Part shown: positions 24,801 to 38,050 of the stretch, in pieces | How the letters are laid out: each line of letters opens with the position of its first letter | Numbering within the stretch: the stretch's first letter is position 1 | Assembly (NCBI RefSeq): GCF_020382885.2 | Contig: NC_058494.1 | Coordinates: forward strand, 14,154,001 to 14,218,000 | Length of the DNA: 64,000 nt | Direction: 5' to 3' | Source of the DNA: Scatophagus argus | Taxonomy: Eukaryota; Chordata; Actinopteri; Scatophagidae | Notes under the pieces: model-generated | The model's database searches: none | Told to the model about the DNA's origin: nothing | Seen by the model: the letters and a program-made list of their open reading frames with translations, nothing else | Program-made: the position numbers and the translations under genes

Positions 24801-27800
24801 ACATAATGTGTCACAGCTACACTATAAATGTCAGACGTGTGTCTAAGAGAAAACCCTCTAATTAGAGAGTATTAAGTCATTCGGCGGGGCTTGAAGCTGA
24901 GTGAGGTAAAAGACCATCCTCGCTGCAGCACGGCCATCCGTGTGTAGAAACAGCACTGATCTGGGTGGCAGAGAGAGATATTAATGCATTTTAGCCGCAT
25001 ATTTTGCTGGAGGCACTTCTGTATTTGTGCCTCCATCAGGACCATCCATCACTGCTCCGTATCACACACAGAAAAGCATTAAAAATCATACGCACACACG
25101 CACGATTCCCACAGCGAGGTCAATGACAGAAATCGCCACCGCTAAACCCCCAGTGCCATTACAACAACTTTCCCCTTCAGTCCTTTTTAAAATTGATAAG
25201 CAGATGATGAGAGCTATTTTCTGTGCAGGCCGTCTCCGAGGCCCTGCTTCACGACTCCCCCTCAAACGCCACGAGAGCCAACTCAGTCAGCAGCAGGCGG
25301 ATGCCTCATTTCTCACTCTGAGAGCTGATCCAGGTCAACATGTTTTTAGAAAAGTAGGCCGAGGGGGGCAATCACTCCCAGTGGTTGAATAAATTTACTC
25401 TAAATAAAGACTGTATACAGTGAAAGAGCAACAGCAACATGTCACGTGCACTCTGTTGTTCTGTGTATTTTGTTTTCAACTGCCAAGTTTCCTAAACATA
25501 GACTATTTGAACACAAGACACAAAATCTGGACTCATTTTTGGCAGGTTTTTTTTTTTTTTTTTGACTCCTCTCTTTAATTTCTCTTCAAACAGATTTACA
25601 TAACAAAATTATTAACAATACAAAGTACCAGACTGGAGCATTTCTTACTGAAATGCAGAGATATTTGTACTGACATTGACCAACTGCAGTTTAACATTTA
25701 TATGCAGTACCTAAACAGTTCATTTATAAAACATGATTACACAGCAGATATAAGGAGATTAGAAAATGTTGATTAATATATTTGTCAACAACTGTAATGC
25801 CTCTTGTAAAACAATTCCATGACAGAAAATATATAAGTGACTATTATTGAAAAAGTAAATCTAAATCTGAGTATGAATCATTTCTGTATCATATAAATGA
25901 ATCAAATGTGTTCAGAAATACTTTCAAATTTCATCTGTTGATGAAGATGGTGAATTGTAGCTGAAAGCTCCAGAATAAATAAAATTAACAAACTTCTGTT
26001 TTTGGGGTCACGCATGAATCTTAAAGCTCATCATCTGTTTATGGGTTTTGATCAGATCAACAAACAGTTTCAAACTTGCAACTTGTGTTGCATAAGAATA
26101 TTTAATATGTGCACACTGCAACAGTTTCATGTTTGGTGGTGATTGTTAAATAGTTGATAATTAATTGATAGAATCTCAGGTGAACTTAATGCCAGTCAAA
26201 GAATAACATCAGATATTTAATGAACGAGTAGCTACTGTGAAGCAGGTTTTGGCATATCAAAGAGGTCCATTGCTTTAAATAGAACAACAAACGTAGATTC
26301 ACAGAATGTGTGGGTTTGTTGATCTGACAGTGTGACAGTTTTTGAGTTCGAAAGGTTGTTCTGAGCAGGAGTACTGGTCACGATCAGTACTTACCCTGGG
26401 TAGCATCAAGGATTAAGAGTGTTGGATCAATATTATATGTTGACATTATTGATGATTGGGATTTCATTAATCATCTGTGAGTGGTGTAATTATGAGAGAC
26501 TCTATTACAGAGCCTGCTCCTTCTGTTTTCCTTTTTTGTTTGTTTGTTTGTTTGTTGTTGTTTTTTTCATGCCATTTCAACTCCAGTAGACAGAGCTATG
26601 CATTGGGGAAAAAATCCATTACAAGTGAAAATGTTAATTGTGAAATCAAACCCGCAGTGCTTTGAGCAGAGCACACAACACACCTTCATGATAGGCTGCA
26701 AGGTGAACATCATAATGGGATTTTTAATGAAGAAAAATCTAAGCTTTTATTTGACTGAAATTTTAAAAGACACCTTGAAATGAGGTTTGAATTAACTCAC
26801 AAAAGAATTCCACATTTAATTTGAATAAAAAAAAATTAAAAATCCAGCATTGGAAGTTGTTATGGAAAAAAACTTTAGCATTCAATTGTCTACGTACACA
26901 TACAGTAGACAAGAAGCAACATTAGCATTCCTTTTGAAGTCCTGTTTTCATTCTCCTTTTAGCTCTGCTTTTGGTCACCACCAGCACACAAGGGTAATGT
27001 GGCTCTTGAGCTGCTAAAAACTCCACTTTGTTCATCAGCTGCTTTCTCACTTTCTCAGTCTGTACACATTTGGTGCTGTGTAGGTAGTGTACAGTGGGCG
27101 TACAGCTGTATGCTGCTGCGGAAAACAAGATGAGAAAACAATAAAACTGGAAACTGGAAAAATAAAACAATGAGCTGAAAATGATTAAAACTTTCCATAA
27201 AGCAGAGAGAAACTGCAGAGCCAGAGGATAATTTAGTGACGGTTTAAATCTACAAGAGACACCTTTCATATTATACCCAGTTATCAGTCTTTGTAAATAT
27301 AAAAGTATTGAATACAGCAGCTTTAAACTTTAAACTAAAGTTTTTTAATGTTTTTGTAAGTTGTAAGTATTTGAGTTTGTTACTTTGACAGTCATAAACT
27401 TACAAAAGGTGAGCTGTTGTTTAATATTGGGTCGTGTCCAAAATAATGTCCTCGTTGCTGCAGCCACTGGGAGTACCGTGAGAAAACCCAGCATCGATGA
27501 AGTGAGGGTGGTGGACTATTTATGAGCTGGTTGTGATGGGCTGGTGTTGGTCCCCGCTCCCTATTTTGCACTATATACATTTTATCTGGGTGTCTAAATC
27601 CTTTGAGTGTACATGTCTGTCTACTACATAATGCTCTCAAATTTCCCCAGTGGAATGGAAAAAGTAGTTCCCACGGTATGTACTCTACCTTTCGTATTTT
27701 ACAGACACAAAGATTGTGGTCATGTGACTTTACACTGATCAGTGGTGATGCCCGGTGACGACAATTGATCATCATTTACTACTCGGTTTCCTGCATACTA

Positions 27801-30690
27801 TTGGGTCAACTAAATGTCAATACAGACTTCACTCATTGCCTTAGTTTTGAAGGTCTTCCCAATAGTTTCAAGGTGGCCTCCATTTCTCAATGAGTTATAG
27901 AAAAGCAATCTTGACCAGTTTAATTTTTAAATCAGCGATTTAGAAAAAGTTTTCAGCTTATTTGAAGCTGTGTGAGCTGAAGTTCTCCAACTGTATTTCC
28001 ATGGATACTAGCTCCACTCTCATTATAGCAAGTGCGACCACAGAAGTGGAATGTAGCTGCAGTGTGCATGTGACACACAGCAGAAGACAAGGAGACAAAA
28101 ATATCTCTTGCTTTCTTTAATAGTCATTTTACTTGACAAAAATGTTTAATTATACTCTATAGTGTTGCATGACAAAATATAGGCTTACAGATCTGTACTT
28201 AATCATCAGCAATGCGAGTTTACACACACACACACACACAAACTAATGCCTCAGGACTCAGTTCTCATTTTGAACAAGTGAGTAATGTACACTAAATTCA
28301 TTATGCCCACCAGACGTTGTTAATTTGTGTGTGTGTGTGACAGTGCGTGTGTGTGTGTTTGTGTGCGTACGAAATGAAGAGAGAGATAAAAAACAAAACT
28401 GAGCATTCAAATGTGCATGTGTGTCCTGTGTTTGTGTATACCCCTGTGCTGTGCATTTGCACAAACACACACACAGAAACCTAAGACTCTGTTGAGACAA
28501 AAAGCCCCCTCTTGTGGCTTGTTCAACCACTGAAATCCCCACTGAACAACAGTCTCAGCACTTTGTCACCCAGTGGGATTTAGCTCATTAGTAATGGTGC
28601 TAACACTGTTCAGAGACATACTGTGCTTGCTCACTGGAGTAAGTTACAGAACATAAAATAGAGCTGTTGAATAACCTCGTTGTTGTTAGCAACTTTAATA
28701 TTTCAAAGGGGATACCCAAATGTTGCCTCTTTACAAACAGTTAAGCCCTTTCATATACTTTTGTGGTCTGACCATATCATATGAGTTTGTTCCAGCTTTT
28801 TACTGGTGCTATATGATGTTTATATTGATTAAAATATTGAAAGAATACTCCATCTATCCATCCATCCATCCATTTTCTATACCGCCGATCTGTCAGGATC
28901 GCGGGAGAGCTGGAGTCTATCCCAGCTGACTACGGGTGAGAGGTGGGGTACACCCTGGACTGGTCGCCAGTCAATCGCAGGGCCAACACAAACACATTTA
29001 TAAAACAAACAAGAAACAGTATAATATTTTAATTAGTGAGCACTTGAGGTGGAGGTCTATTTTTTTTTTTTTTTACCTTTGCTGAAAGATAAGCTAAGTT
29101 TCCTCGTTTCCTGTCTTTGTGCTAAACCTGTGCCTGATATGTACCAGTACTCACTGGTACTGAGCACCGGTACATTCCATTTTTGTCCATATGAGTACCC
29201 TTACTTCAAACAGAGTATCGTCACCCAGTGAGTCTAGTTACCCACCCATAAACACCTAACCATCCATTACTGACAATCATCTAGTGCATCAGGTTAACAA
29301 GAAACTGCATCTCTATGCCAACACATAGCTAGTTTAACACTAAGAAATTGGTGGTGAAAATGGCTAGTATAAATGGAAAAAAAAACAACAACAAGAACAA
29401 AAATGGATTTAAATGTCAAAATGACTCAAAACAAATGAAACAAATGAAACATAAGAAACCTGAATGTCAGATTTGCAGAGAAGTTAAATTTTAAGGGAAC
29501 GCTGTGGACAAGGCATGAAATTACTGACTGAATGGGGTGAGTATGTGGTGATGTTCTTCAGTTGTGATAAGTACAAACAACAAGCAAGCCTCAGGAAAAA
29601 AGGTCCATTAATTCTTTCAAAATATACTAACCAAATGTACAGTTATACCAATAACTGCGGCAATGTGTTTTGCAATGTATGTAGTGGTATGCACACAGAG
29701 ACACAAATGTATTGCACAGACATGGATGCTGATATTTTCACCCCGCTTTCAGCAGAGCGAATAATTTCCATTTCCATTCCATTTTCCACAAATATCAAAA
29801 TACTAATTTAACTTTTTAGCTGTTGCTTGTTTTAGTATTCTGTATTCTGTATTTTTAATCCTCATTCCCAGATGTTGTAACAGTTGCCCATGTCAGTTGC
29901 TCTTTTATCCCTCTTTTTTGTGATGGTCAGAGTAACCATCTGCGCAACAAGCCACCACCGTCCATATGACATCTGTCAAGAAGAGTCAGTGCTACATTTC
30001 ACTTTCTAAAGACACTGATATTTGATAGGACACAGTCACCACATCGGGCTAATGTTTTCTGATAAAAGACCCCAGCCTCTGTAGCCTCCACCATTCTGAT
30101 GTCAAGAAACTGAGCTTTTAAGTGAAGGATCTTCTTTTGGAGATGAAACAAACAGTGCTGTGTCGGTTTTTTCTCCACACAAATGAAGACTTTGGAATAC
30201 ATTCATAAGGTAGAGTGTCTTTTCACTTGGATATTTCTGTGTGAACCTTGCCATCAAAACCTTATGCTGAGAGATTCTCTCTATATACTGGTTAGTTTAT
30301 GCACTGGGACAGTTTCTGCTCAGAGGTGTAAGGGTATCTCATAAATAGCGGTGTCTGTTTCAGTCAGCAGGATAGCTGAGTACCTGTGCTTACAGACTCC
30401 TTAAGAGACATTACAATGCTAGTGACAAAGAGGTGTGACTCACCGAGTTCTATTTATAGTGAAAACATCAAAAACATCCTTCTGCTATGCAATTCAAATA
30501 TAGACATCTAAAGAATTAACCATTAATCTCTAAGAACCTGCCTAATCATTTTTCAGTTGTTTTGATTATTGCTGTTATTTATATTATGCTAATGAACTGT
30601 GTCTAGAGCCTACCAAGAGCCCCCTGGGAAATAAGGCCACACCAGTTCTACTGAAAATAAATCAGTCAAAGGTTATTTTAGTGCGAAGGT
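21850..30690. other. Intergenic region between kcnj4 and triobp
   Basis: The two genes are divergent, so this interval should contain both promoters. I see no conserved coding frame. It contains A/T-rich unique DNA, a 'ccatccatccatccattttctataccgc' repeat at about 28.85 kb and short CA/GT tracts at 28.2-28.5 kb. The segment 24850-25390 has less repetitive sequence than its neighbours and is noted in the findings as a possible conserved noncoding element. Confidence 0.6.
28850..28992. repeat. High-copy teleost dispersed repeat
   Basis: It begins with a CCAT tandem run and 'ttttctataccgc', continues with 'aggatcgcgggagagctggag' blocks and 'tatcccagctgac', then 'ggtacaccctggactggtcgccagtcaatcgcagggcc'. 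This order is diagnostic of a very abundant fish repeat. The family is not named here. Confidence 0.75.
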
Positions 30691-30747
30691 GCCCGACAAT
30701 ACCTAGCCACCCACCACAGATGACAGGGCAGAATCAGCAGGATCAAC

Positions 30748-33700
30748 ATGGCGCCCCCTACTGTGGACTACTACTGCCGTCAATTCCAGCCCAACACCTT
30801 TGACCCCTCCCGCTGTAGCTCCTGCCTGCGGCCGGATCATATGCACCTCAGCAGGAGCTACACTCCTGCTGCTGCTGCTGCTCCACAACAGGATGGTTCT
30901 CAAAAATGGGTATGTACATGAATTATTCAACAGTTTAGAGACAGAATCTAGACCTGTAACTCTTCTCAGGTGATCGCACAATTGAACTGACATCACTGGC
31001 TTCCTTTGCCTTATAACTTAGAGATATGTTAAAGTTAAAGTAATAATTTATATTATTTCAGGAGTATAAAATTAAAGTCAAATTTCCACAGTAGCCTAGC
31101 AACAGGTATCTGAGGTGTTTATGTTACCAGAGTAATGTAGATGCAGACATCACAGGAAGTGACATCTGCAGAATGGAATGGAGGAGGATTTTTATTTTTT
31201 AATTTTTTTTTAATCTTTTAGTTCCCTTAACCTTTTCTTCCACCAAAAAATAAATCCTGAAACCTGGAAATTAGTCAACATTTTTTTGCGCTTCCAGTTC
31301 TCTCCTCTCAAAATCAGTGGGTTTTTTTGAGCAGCTTTTTATTAGTTGCCTGTACACAAACTTGGAAAATGGGGAGCAAAGCATTGATTGCGTATTTCAG
31401 GGTAGAACTGTCTGAGATTTTAATTGGTCAAGATTACACATAACATTAGGCCTATTGAGATCAAACTCTGTTTTGAGACTATGAATGAACTGTAGGTTCA
31501 AGTGCTTTTGGATGACATGTGACCCTTCAAAACGACAGGTGTGATAAAACTGTTCCACAAGTCGTTGTGATGGCAAATTATAACATAATCACCAAGTGAG
31601 TTGGGAGAGAGATTATACAGCAAGGTGGCATTTGATTCTGTATCATTAATTAATGAAAACTCATTACAGTCCTTGGGGAATGGGTTGTAATCTGATATGC
31701 CCACATGACACATGCAACAACACTGTCCTATTTAAGGTAAAGTGAACAGTGGAATAAAGTTGGGGGTTTTATTATTATCATCAGAGTTCTTACTATAATG
31801 TGAACTTTATTTTGATCTGAAAGTAAAAGACTAACTTGCAGTCACGACATCAAATTAAAACAAACAAAACTTTTCTGTGTTTCTTAATGTGAGGTAAAAC
31901 CGAAGGAGGGATCAAGATAAAGATGAGAAAGAAGTTCAGTAGGCGGTTCTGGTAATGCAAAAGCACTAGAGCAATGAAATAATGATGAGCATGACCAGAG
32001 ACTAGCTTAAGTTACGTCCTGTGCAGTCTAAAAGTATTGGCTTAGCTAGAACCAATGGAGACAAGGAAATAGAGAAGGAGGAGAGCTCCTGCAGAGCCCT
32101 GACAGCATTTTTTAACAGAAGCGAGAAGTCACAGTAAGTGAGATATGTCTTAATATTTTAACTTGGGATGTTAGTTAACTATATGTTAGTGTCTGCAAGG
32201 TAAGCTTATCTTTTCTTTTTTGTTGTTTATTCTTTTTAAAAAATTGATAAACTATATCAGTCATCAGATAGTTGCAGTGTTAACCTTTTCTCAAGGCCAT
32301 AATATAATATAAGTGATTTTAAAAATAACTGGTAAAAGATCAATACAAAAAAATCTAATTTATTTATTTACAATCACGTTAAAAATTCCTCCATGAAGAA
32401 CTTGACAATTCTGACAATTCTCCTTAAATTTGAACCATGTCATGTCTTTTAAATATTTTGACTGTCACTGAATTATCCAAATGCTTAAAAACTTGTTTTT
32501 GTTTTCCACAAACTAGGAGGCAGATGATGATATTTGTTCCTTGTCTGAGGTGACCACAAGTGCCAGCAGTGATGATGTCAGTGGTGGCTGGACTTACGAA
32601 TGGAGTCTGGTCCACAGTCTAAGTCCTGACTGGGAACTTAATATCTGTGACACTGACATACAATCCAGGTGACTGCATCCTGTATCCTGATTTTAGACAT
32701 CACCCAATTCCGCTGCTTCCACAGCTCTACAGAGCATCTTAAAAAGTCTTGTTCTATTGTGGTCAACTCTTGCCGTTCCCTTGGTATTGTTTTCAATCAG
32801 AGCAAGCAGCTGCTTTCACCAAAAGCTCTGGTAAATCCATTGTTTATTACCTGCCCGGCACCACACAAGTTAGCAACTAGCTGGTGAACTTAATGGAGCA
32901 TTTAGCTGATAGTGGAATTAGTGGAGACCAAAAACTGAGCTAAAAGGAAAATTTAAATTCATCATGTGGCCAGAAACACAAACCAAATTAATGCTAGTTT
33001 TGCCCTGTGTCTGCTGGAAGTGTCATCTTTAAAAGTTGACAGTGTGTCAATGTTGTGTTTGCCGCTTGTTTAGCTGCCCTTGAGGGGCCAAAAATCTTCT
33101 AATGCCACTTTGAGTTGTTGTTGTATGTTGTGCGCATGTTATTTTGCTGCATTCGGTTGAATTGTGCTCATACCAAGTTGTGGTGGATCAATCAGTATGA
33201 GGCTTGTATTCCAGGCAAATATACTGTACATTTTGTCAGTCCTAAACTCAGATGCAAGAAGAAACAGGCATTTGATGTTTATCTCTATTATGTTAAGATA
33301 GCATGTTGTGTATTATCTGCACCTGCGCCCATTATGCTCACACCTACCAATAAAGCTGTATTTTGATGCTGTATACCAAAGCATTACAGAGGCCCGCTCT
33401 AATGTTTGTGTCAACTGTCAACTCTATGTTTGCAGCTTCTATGTCTATATATCAGTGATGAACTTCTTCTACCCTCCTCCAGCTATCCAAATCAGTGGGA
33501 CTGTCCAGGGAGGAGCAGATCTATTAGCCCAGAGAGACTCCGTGGGGTCCAAAGCGATATGACCCAGTTGGATCCTTCTCCGCAACTCAGCACTGAAAGT
33601 TCTTGGATGGATGAGAGAAGGGTTAGGTCCCGTCAGGCATCAGGTACCAGCACAGATGTACACTGTTTCTTGAAACTTAGTATTTCAGAATGTGTTGCTT

Positions 33701-36700
33701 CCATAGATGAACAGAGAACAACCTTAATCTTAACCTTGGCTTATGCTAATGCTGTCTTGGAGGCTACATGTTAAGTTAATGACCCCAGGCTTGTATGATT
33801 TTCAGAGTCCAGAGGAGACAGGGAACAAGAGAGTGGATACTTTTCGCCAAACAGAAGAGGAGATGGTGAGCAGCAGATGCAGGAAGTTAACAAACGGCCA
33901 AATCGTTTCTATGAAAAGGGACATCCACTTCCCAGCAACTATGTTCTTGAACCCAAAGCGTGCGTCCCCTACAGGAATGTCAACCTTGGTGTGCCCTCAC
34001 AGAGGAGGAACCCAGAGACGTACATGCAAGACTCTTGGAGAAGTGAATCCCCAGAGAGATATACGTACCACTCCAACTTTAGACAAGGAACTGATTCACA
34101 GAGGAGTTCTCCAACACGGCACAGTTCTGTGAGCCCAGATCGCTACAAGCTAAATGAATTTCCTGTGGGAACCCGGCAGAGGATTTCCCTCTCTAGGAGT
34201 CACACCTCATCTCATGGTTCCTCTCAGCTTCCATCACACAGTCCCTCTCGGCATACATCCGGCAGGTCCAGTCCATCCCGCAGGAGGGGATCCATTGCCT
34301 CTCGGACCACCTCACCCTCTAGGGCCACCCCTTCTCAGAGGCACACCAACTCTTTGTATTCACAGAAAGGTGAATATGATGCTCAAAAAGGATTCAGTGG
34401 AGAGTCGAGGAGTACATCACAAGCTTCAAACAAACACAGTTTGGACTCTGAGAAACTCTACAGGAATCTGGAGTCTATCTCCCGCCGTGGATCCTTGGCC
34501 ATTCACAAAAACTCACACGAGGGATCTCAAGCATCTCCTCAACCCAGAATGGCTGTCAACAGCTGGGGTAACACCCATTCATGCAATAGTCGGGAAGTAT
34601 CACCACCCAGGAATGGCTACAGCACACACAGCAACACCCCCACAAAGCCCTACTCCAGAGATAGCAGACTGAGTCCTTCTCACGGCTCGTGGCAGGGGTC
34701 CACTCACTCCTTACTCAGCCGTCCACCCTCTCGTAGTACCTCTACAACAAGGCGAGATGCGGACTCTCAGGTGCTCAGTGGTTCATTGTCACATGTTGCA
34801 GTCACAGAAACTGATAAGGCCAGTGCGGGGAATATTGAGGTCAGTGGTAACAGAAGCAGAAGTAACATGAGAAGAGGAATGGAGTCCCTACTGATCTCTG
34901 AACCAAAGAAAACTGCAGTGGAAGTGGAGGAGGTTTGTATCTTGGATATTACTTATTTTTAGCCAAGCTAGCAGCATAGCTCTGTGAAAGACAAACAGAC
35001 AGTCTGTTTGTCACACAGTCAACTACTTGGCAAGAGAGAAATGTCTAAGCAGTTATTAAATAGATTGCCATGAAATTTATGACAAACATGCATGGTCCTT
35101 TGGTCATTTTGGTGATCTCTTGACCATGAGTTTTACTGGTTTAGAGTGAAATGTTTCATTGGTATGTATATATTGCAATACTTTTGTGATCCTCTTATTT
35201 TTCCCTTACTTACTTAAAATTTGAATATGTCTACTACAAATGTTTTAATTTGAAATAATGGCATTCCCAAAAATCTCAGCTGTACTTCATCTTTGGTGCT
35301 AAGTAGCAAACCTCAGCATGGTAGCATTAGCATTGTCAACCATACAGATCGTGTTGAGAACCTGTTAACCTTAGCATTCAGCTCATGTAAAGGGCAGCCT
35401 TTTAGAACTACTAGCTGTAGGCTTTTAATCTTGTTACTTTTTGTGACAACTTCTATACCACTCATAACTTAATAAATCTTTATGAATTGTAGGTGGGGAT
35501 GACCATGGATGACTACATTGTTCTTGCTGATATCCCAAAGATCCAGCTGGAATCAGAGGAAGAGTGTCCAGGGCTGAGGTGGAGGAATCAGAGTCCCAGC
35601 CCATGCAGGGATCAGAGGCTAAGGACTTACAGGTTGGTTGTACCGTTTATGGTACTGCATGCTTGGATAACCAGAACACAAATCCTACAAGCCTGCATCC
35701 ATCCTGCTTTCCTAGTTTATGCTTTTATTTAAAGTGTTCATTTGGCAGCTTAGTAAGATAGAAAACAGGAATGTTTTTAAAGCCTTTGCAGAGGTATATT
35801 AAAGTTCAGAAAAAGGATGTAAATTGTGTCTATTTTTGTGTTTTTAATTGTTTACGGATTTGTCAAAGGTTTCCTCTTTACGCTTTCTCTGCACTTTAAT
35901 TTGTCTTTGAAGGTATCAAGATGAGATAGACATCTACAGTTCCAGGCTTGAGTCTGATGACAGGGGGAGAGGCAGAGAGAGGGGGAGAGACAGACGGGAG
36001 AAATGCCGTGACTCTGAGAATGGTCGATCATCTCGAAGGCAGTCAGCCTCGTCTCTTCATATACAGGTACGATGCAATAACTGCAGACAATGAAATCCAT
36101 GTGGAAAAAAATAGAACGTTAATCCTTTATTCCTGCAGAGTGCAGATAATCAAAGTGGAAAACACAGATTGTCAAAAGCAAAGGAACAAGTTCCTCCTGA
36201 TCGGCCGCAGACACAGGTAAGCAAGGTCCCTCGACTTCCTGCCTCTGTACAAATCACACAAGTGTTTTAAGGAAAATGGGTCATTCATGCATTCACTCTG
36301 CAGCTCCCTGATATTTATTTCAGCTGTTTTTCCTCAGGTGCCCCTCTCACAGAAGCACCTTGCCAGGAAAAAAATCCATTAGTTAGCACTCTTATGTTTT
36401 AGGGCAGCATGTACATGGGATTTATCATCTTTATTATTAGATTCTAGGTGGTTCAACCCACTGTATCCTGTAGTGTCAGTTCTGCAGTGTTACGCTTAGG
36501 ACAGCTGAGTCAGAAAACAAAGAGGGAGATATGATCACAAAATGGAACATTAAACCCTGAAGTAACATTTCCATTCATATTAATCAGAACTAAGTGTGAG
36601 CTCACATTTGTGACTTCCTCATTTCATTTCACATCAGGCAAGTTCATCTCTCTCAATGTCTCTTTCTTTCTCTCCTCATAATATATACTGGATGATATGG

Positions 36701-37983
36701 TGCATGGACGGTAAGTGTTCTAATGTTATTTTGTGCTGACGTTCCTATTTGGTCTTTTTTTATTGGCAGGACAATTCACAAACATAACCAAACTACATCA
36801 AACAGACGGAAATGGAAAAATGCACATACATACATATACATACATATATACACAGTGTACCATAATAACAAATAGACAGTCAGAAAAATAAAAAGATAAA
36901 AAAGAAAAAAGTTGTATTTTGGCATTCCTTAATAGCACCCGCTTGCTTTCATGTCAGTCTAATAATGGTTTATCAGTTTCTCTTTCTCTTCCCATTTCTC
37001 ACTCATTAAACAGTGACAATCACATTTTGCAAAAACTGCAGCACTTCCTTTTTTTAATGTTCCGCACTGTAGTATATTAGTAGTAGTTTACTTCCCATTT
37101 TTCATGCTTGTAAGTTTTGCCTGTATCTCTGTGTACATTCAAACCGATGTAGCTATCTCACAAACTGCTTCTGACAGTTTCCGTTTCCTGTGGTTTCACA
37201 ATGAAGTGTGAGACATGCTCTCAAAGAGCTATCTCTTAATGCTTTCATTGTAGGTATTGCTGCTTGAAGGGATGGATGTCCAGACTGGATGAACACGGCA
37301 AGGTAAACAGATGTTTTCAAACTGTTCTTGTGATGTATATTTATTTATTTAATTTCTATTCTAATTCATGTTATAACCACAGTCTCACACTCTGGCAGAC
37401 GGTACTAAACACCAAGAAGAACTCTTTATAAAGAAGTCAACATACTACAATAATGAAATAATGTGTTAATGTTCTGCTATATAAATGAATGTTCTTGTTC
37501 TCTGTGTTCAGTGGACTAAACATTGGTTCGTTCTTGGTGATACTTGGCTGAGGTACTACAGAGGCTCAGAGGCCGAGGAGGTAGGATCTGATAAGTCACA
37601 ATAATTTCTGATTTATAAGAACATTTATGACATCCTGATCTATAAACAGTCATTTTTACAGGTGTTGCCATTATAACATGTAACATCTAATCGGTTTTCC
37701 AAAAATGATTCAATTCTGCTTTGGTGTTGGGGTTGCAAACATGACTCGACTAAACTTGAGTTCCTCCTGATGTCATGCAGTCAGATGATCTGGATGGAGA
37801 GATTGACCTGACATCGTGTGTGAATGTGTCAGACTGTGATGTAGAGAGGAACTATGGGCTCCAAATACAAGTATGTATTTATTGTACTTGTGTATAGTGT
37901 TGTGCAATATACCACCAAGCAGATGGACAGTCAACCTTCCCCCATTGCCATATCAATTACATGTTTGGCTGCTTCCTGTTTAA

Positions 37984-38050
<67 letters not shown>

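Noticed and set aside
30719-30802. Out-of-frame ATG just before the triobp start
   Set aside because: It gives a short frame ending at TGA near 30802. The ATG at 30748 has better context (aacATGG) and leads into the conserved Cys-rich N terminus.
34154-34672. 172-residue frame overlapping the large triobp exon
   Set aside because: It is a +1 shadow (Pro/His/Leu-rich) of the Ser/Arg frame that joins correctly at both splice sites.
36638-36710. Internal triobp exon from acceptor 36638 to donor 36710
   Set aside because: Joining it in frame to exon 7 leads to a stop at the start of the PH exon, and its peptide is not conserved-looking. I kept only its last 14 bases as an alternative first exon, and noted the problem as a finding.
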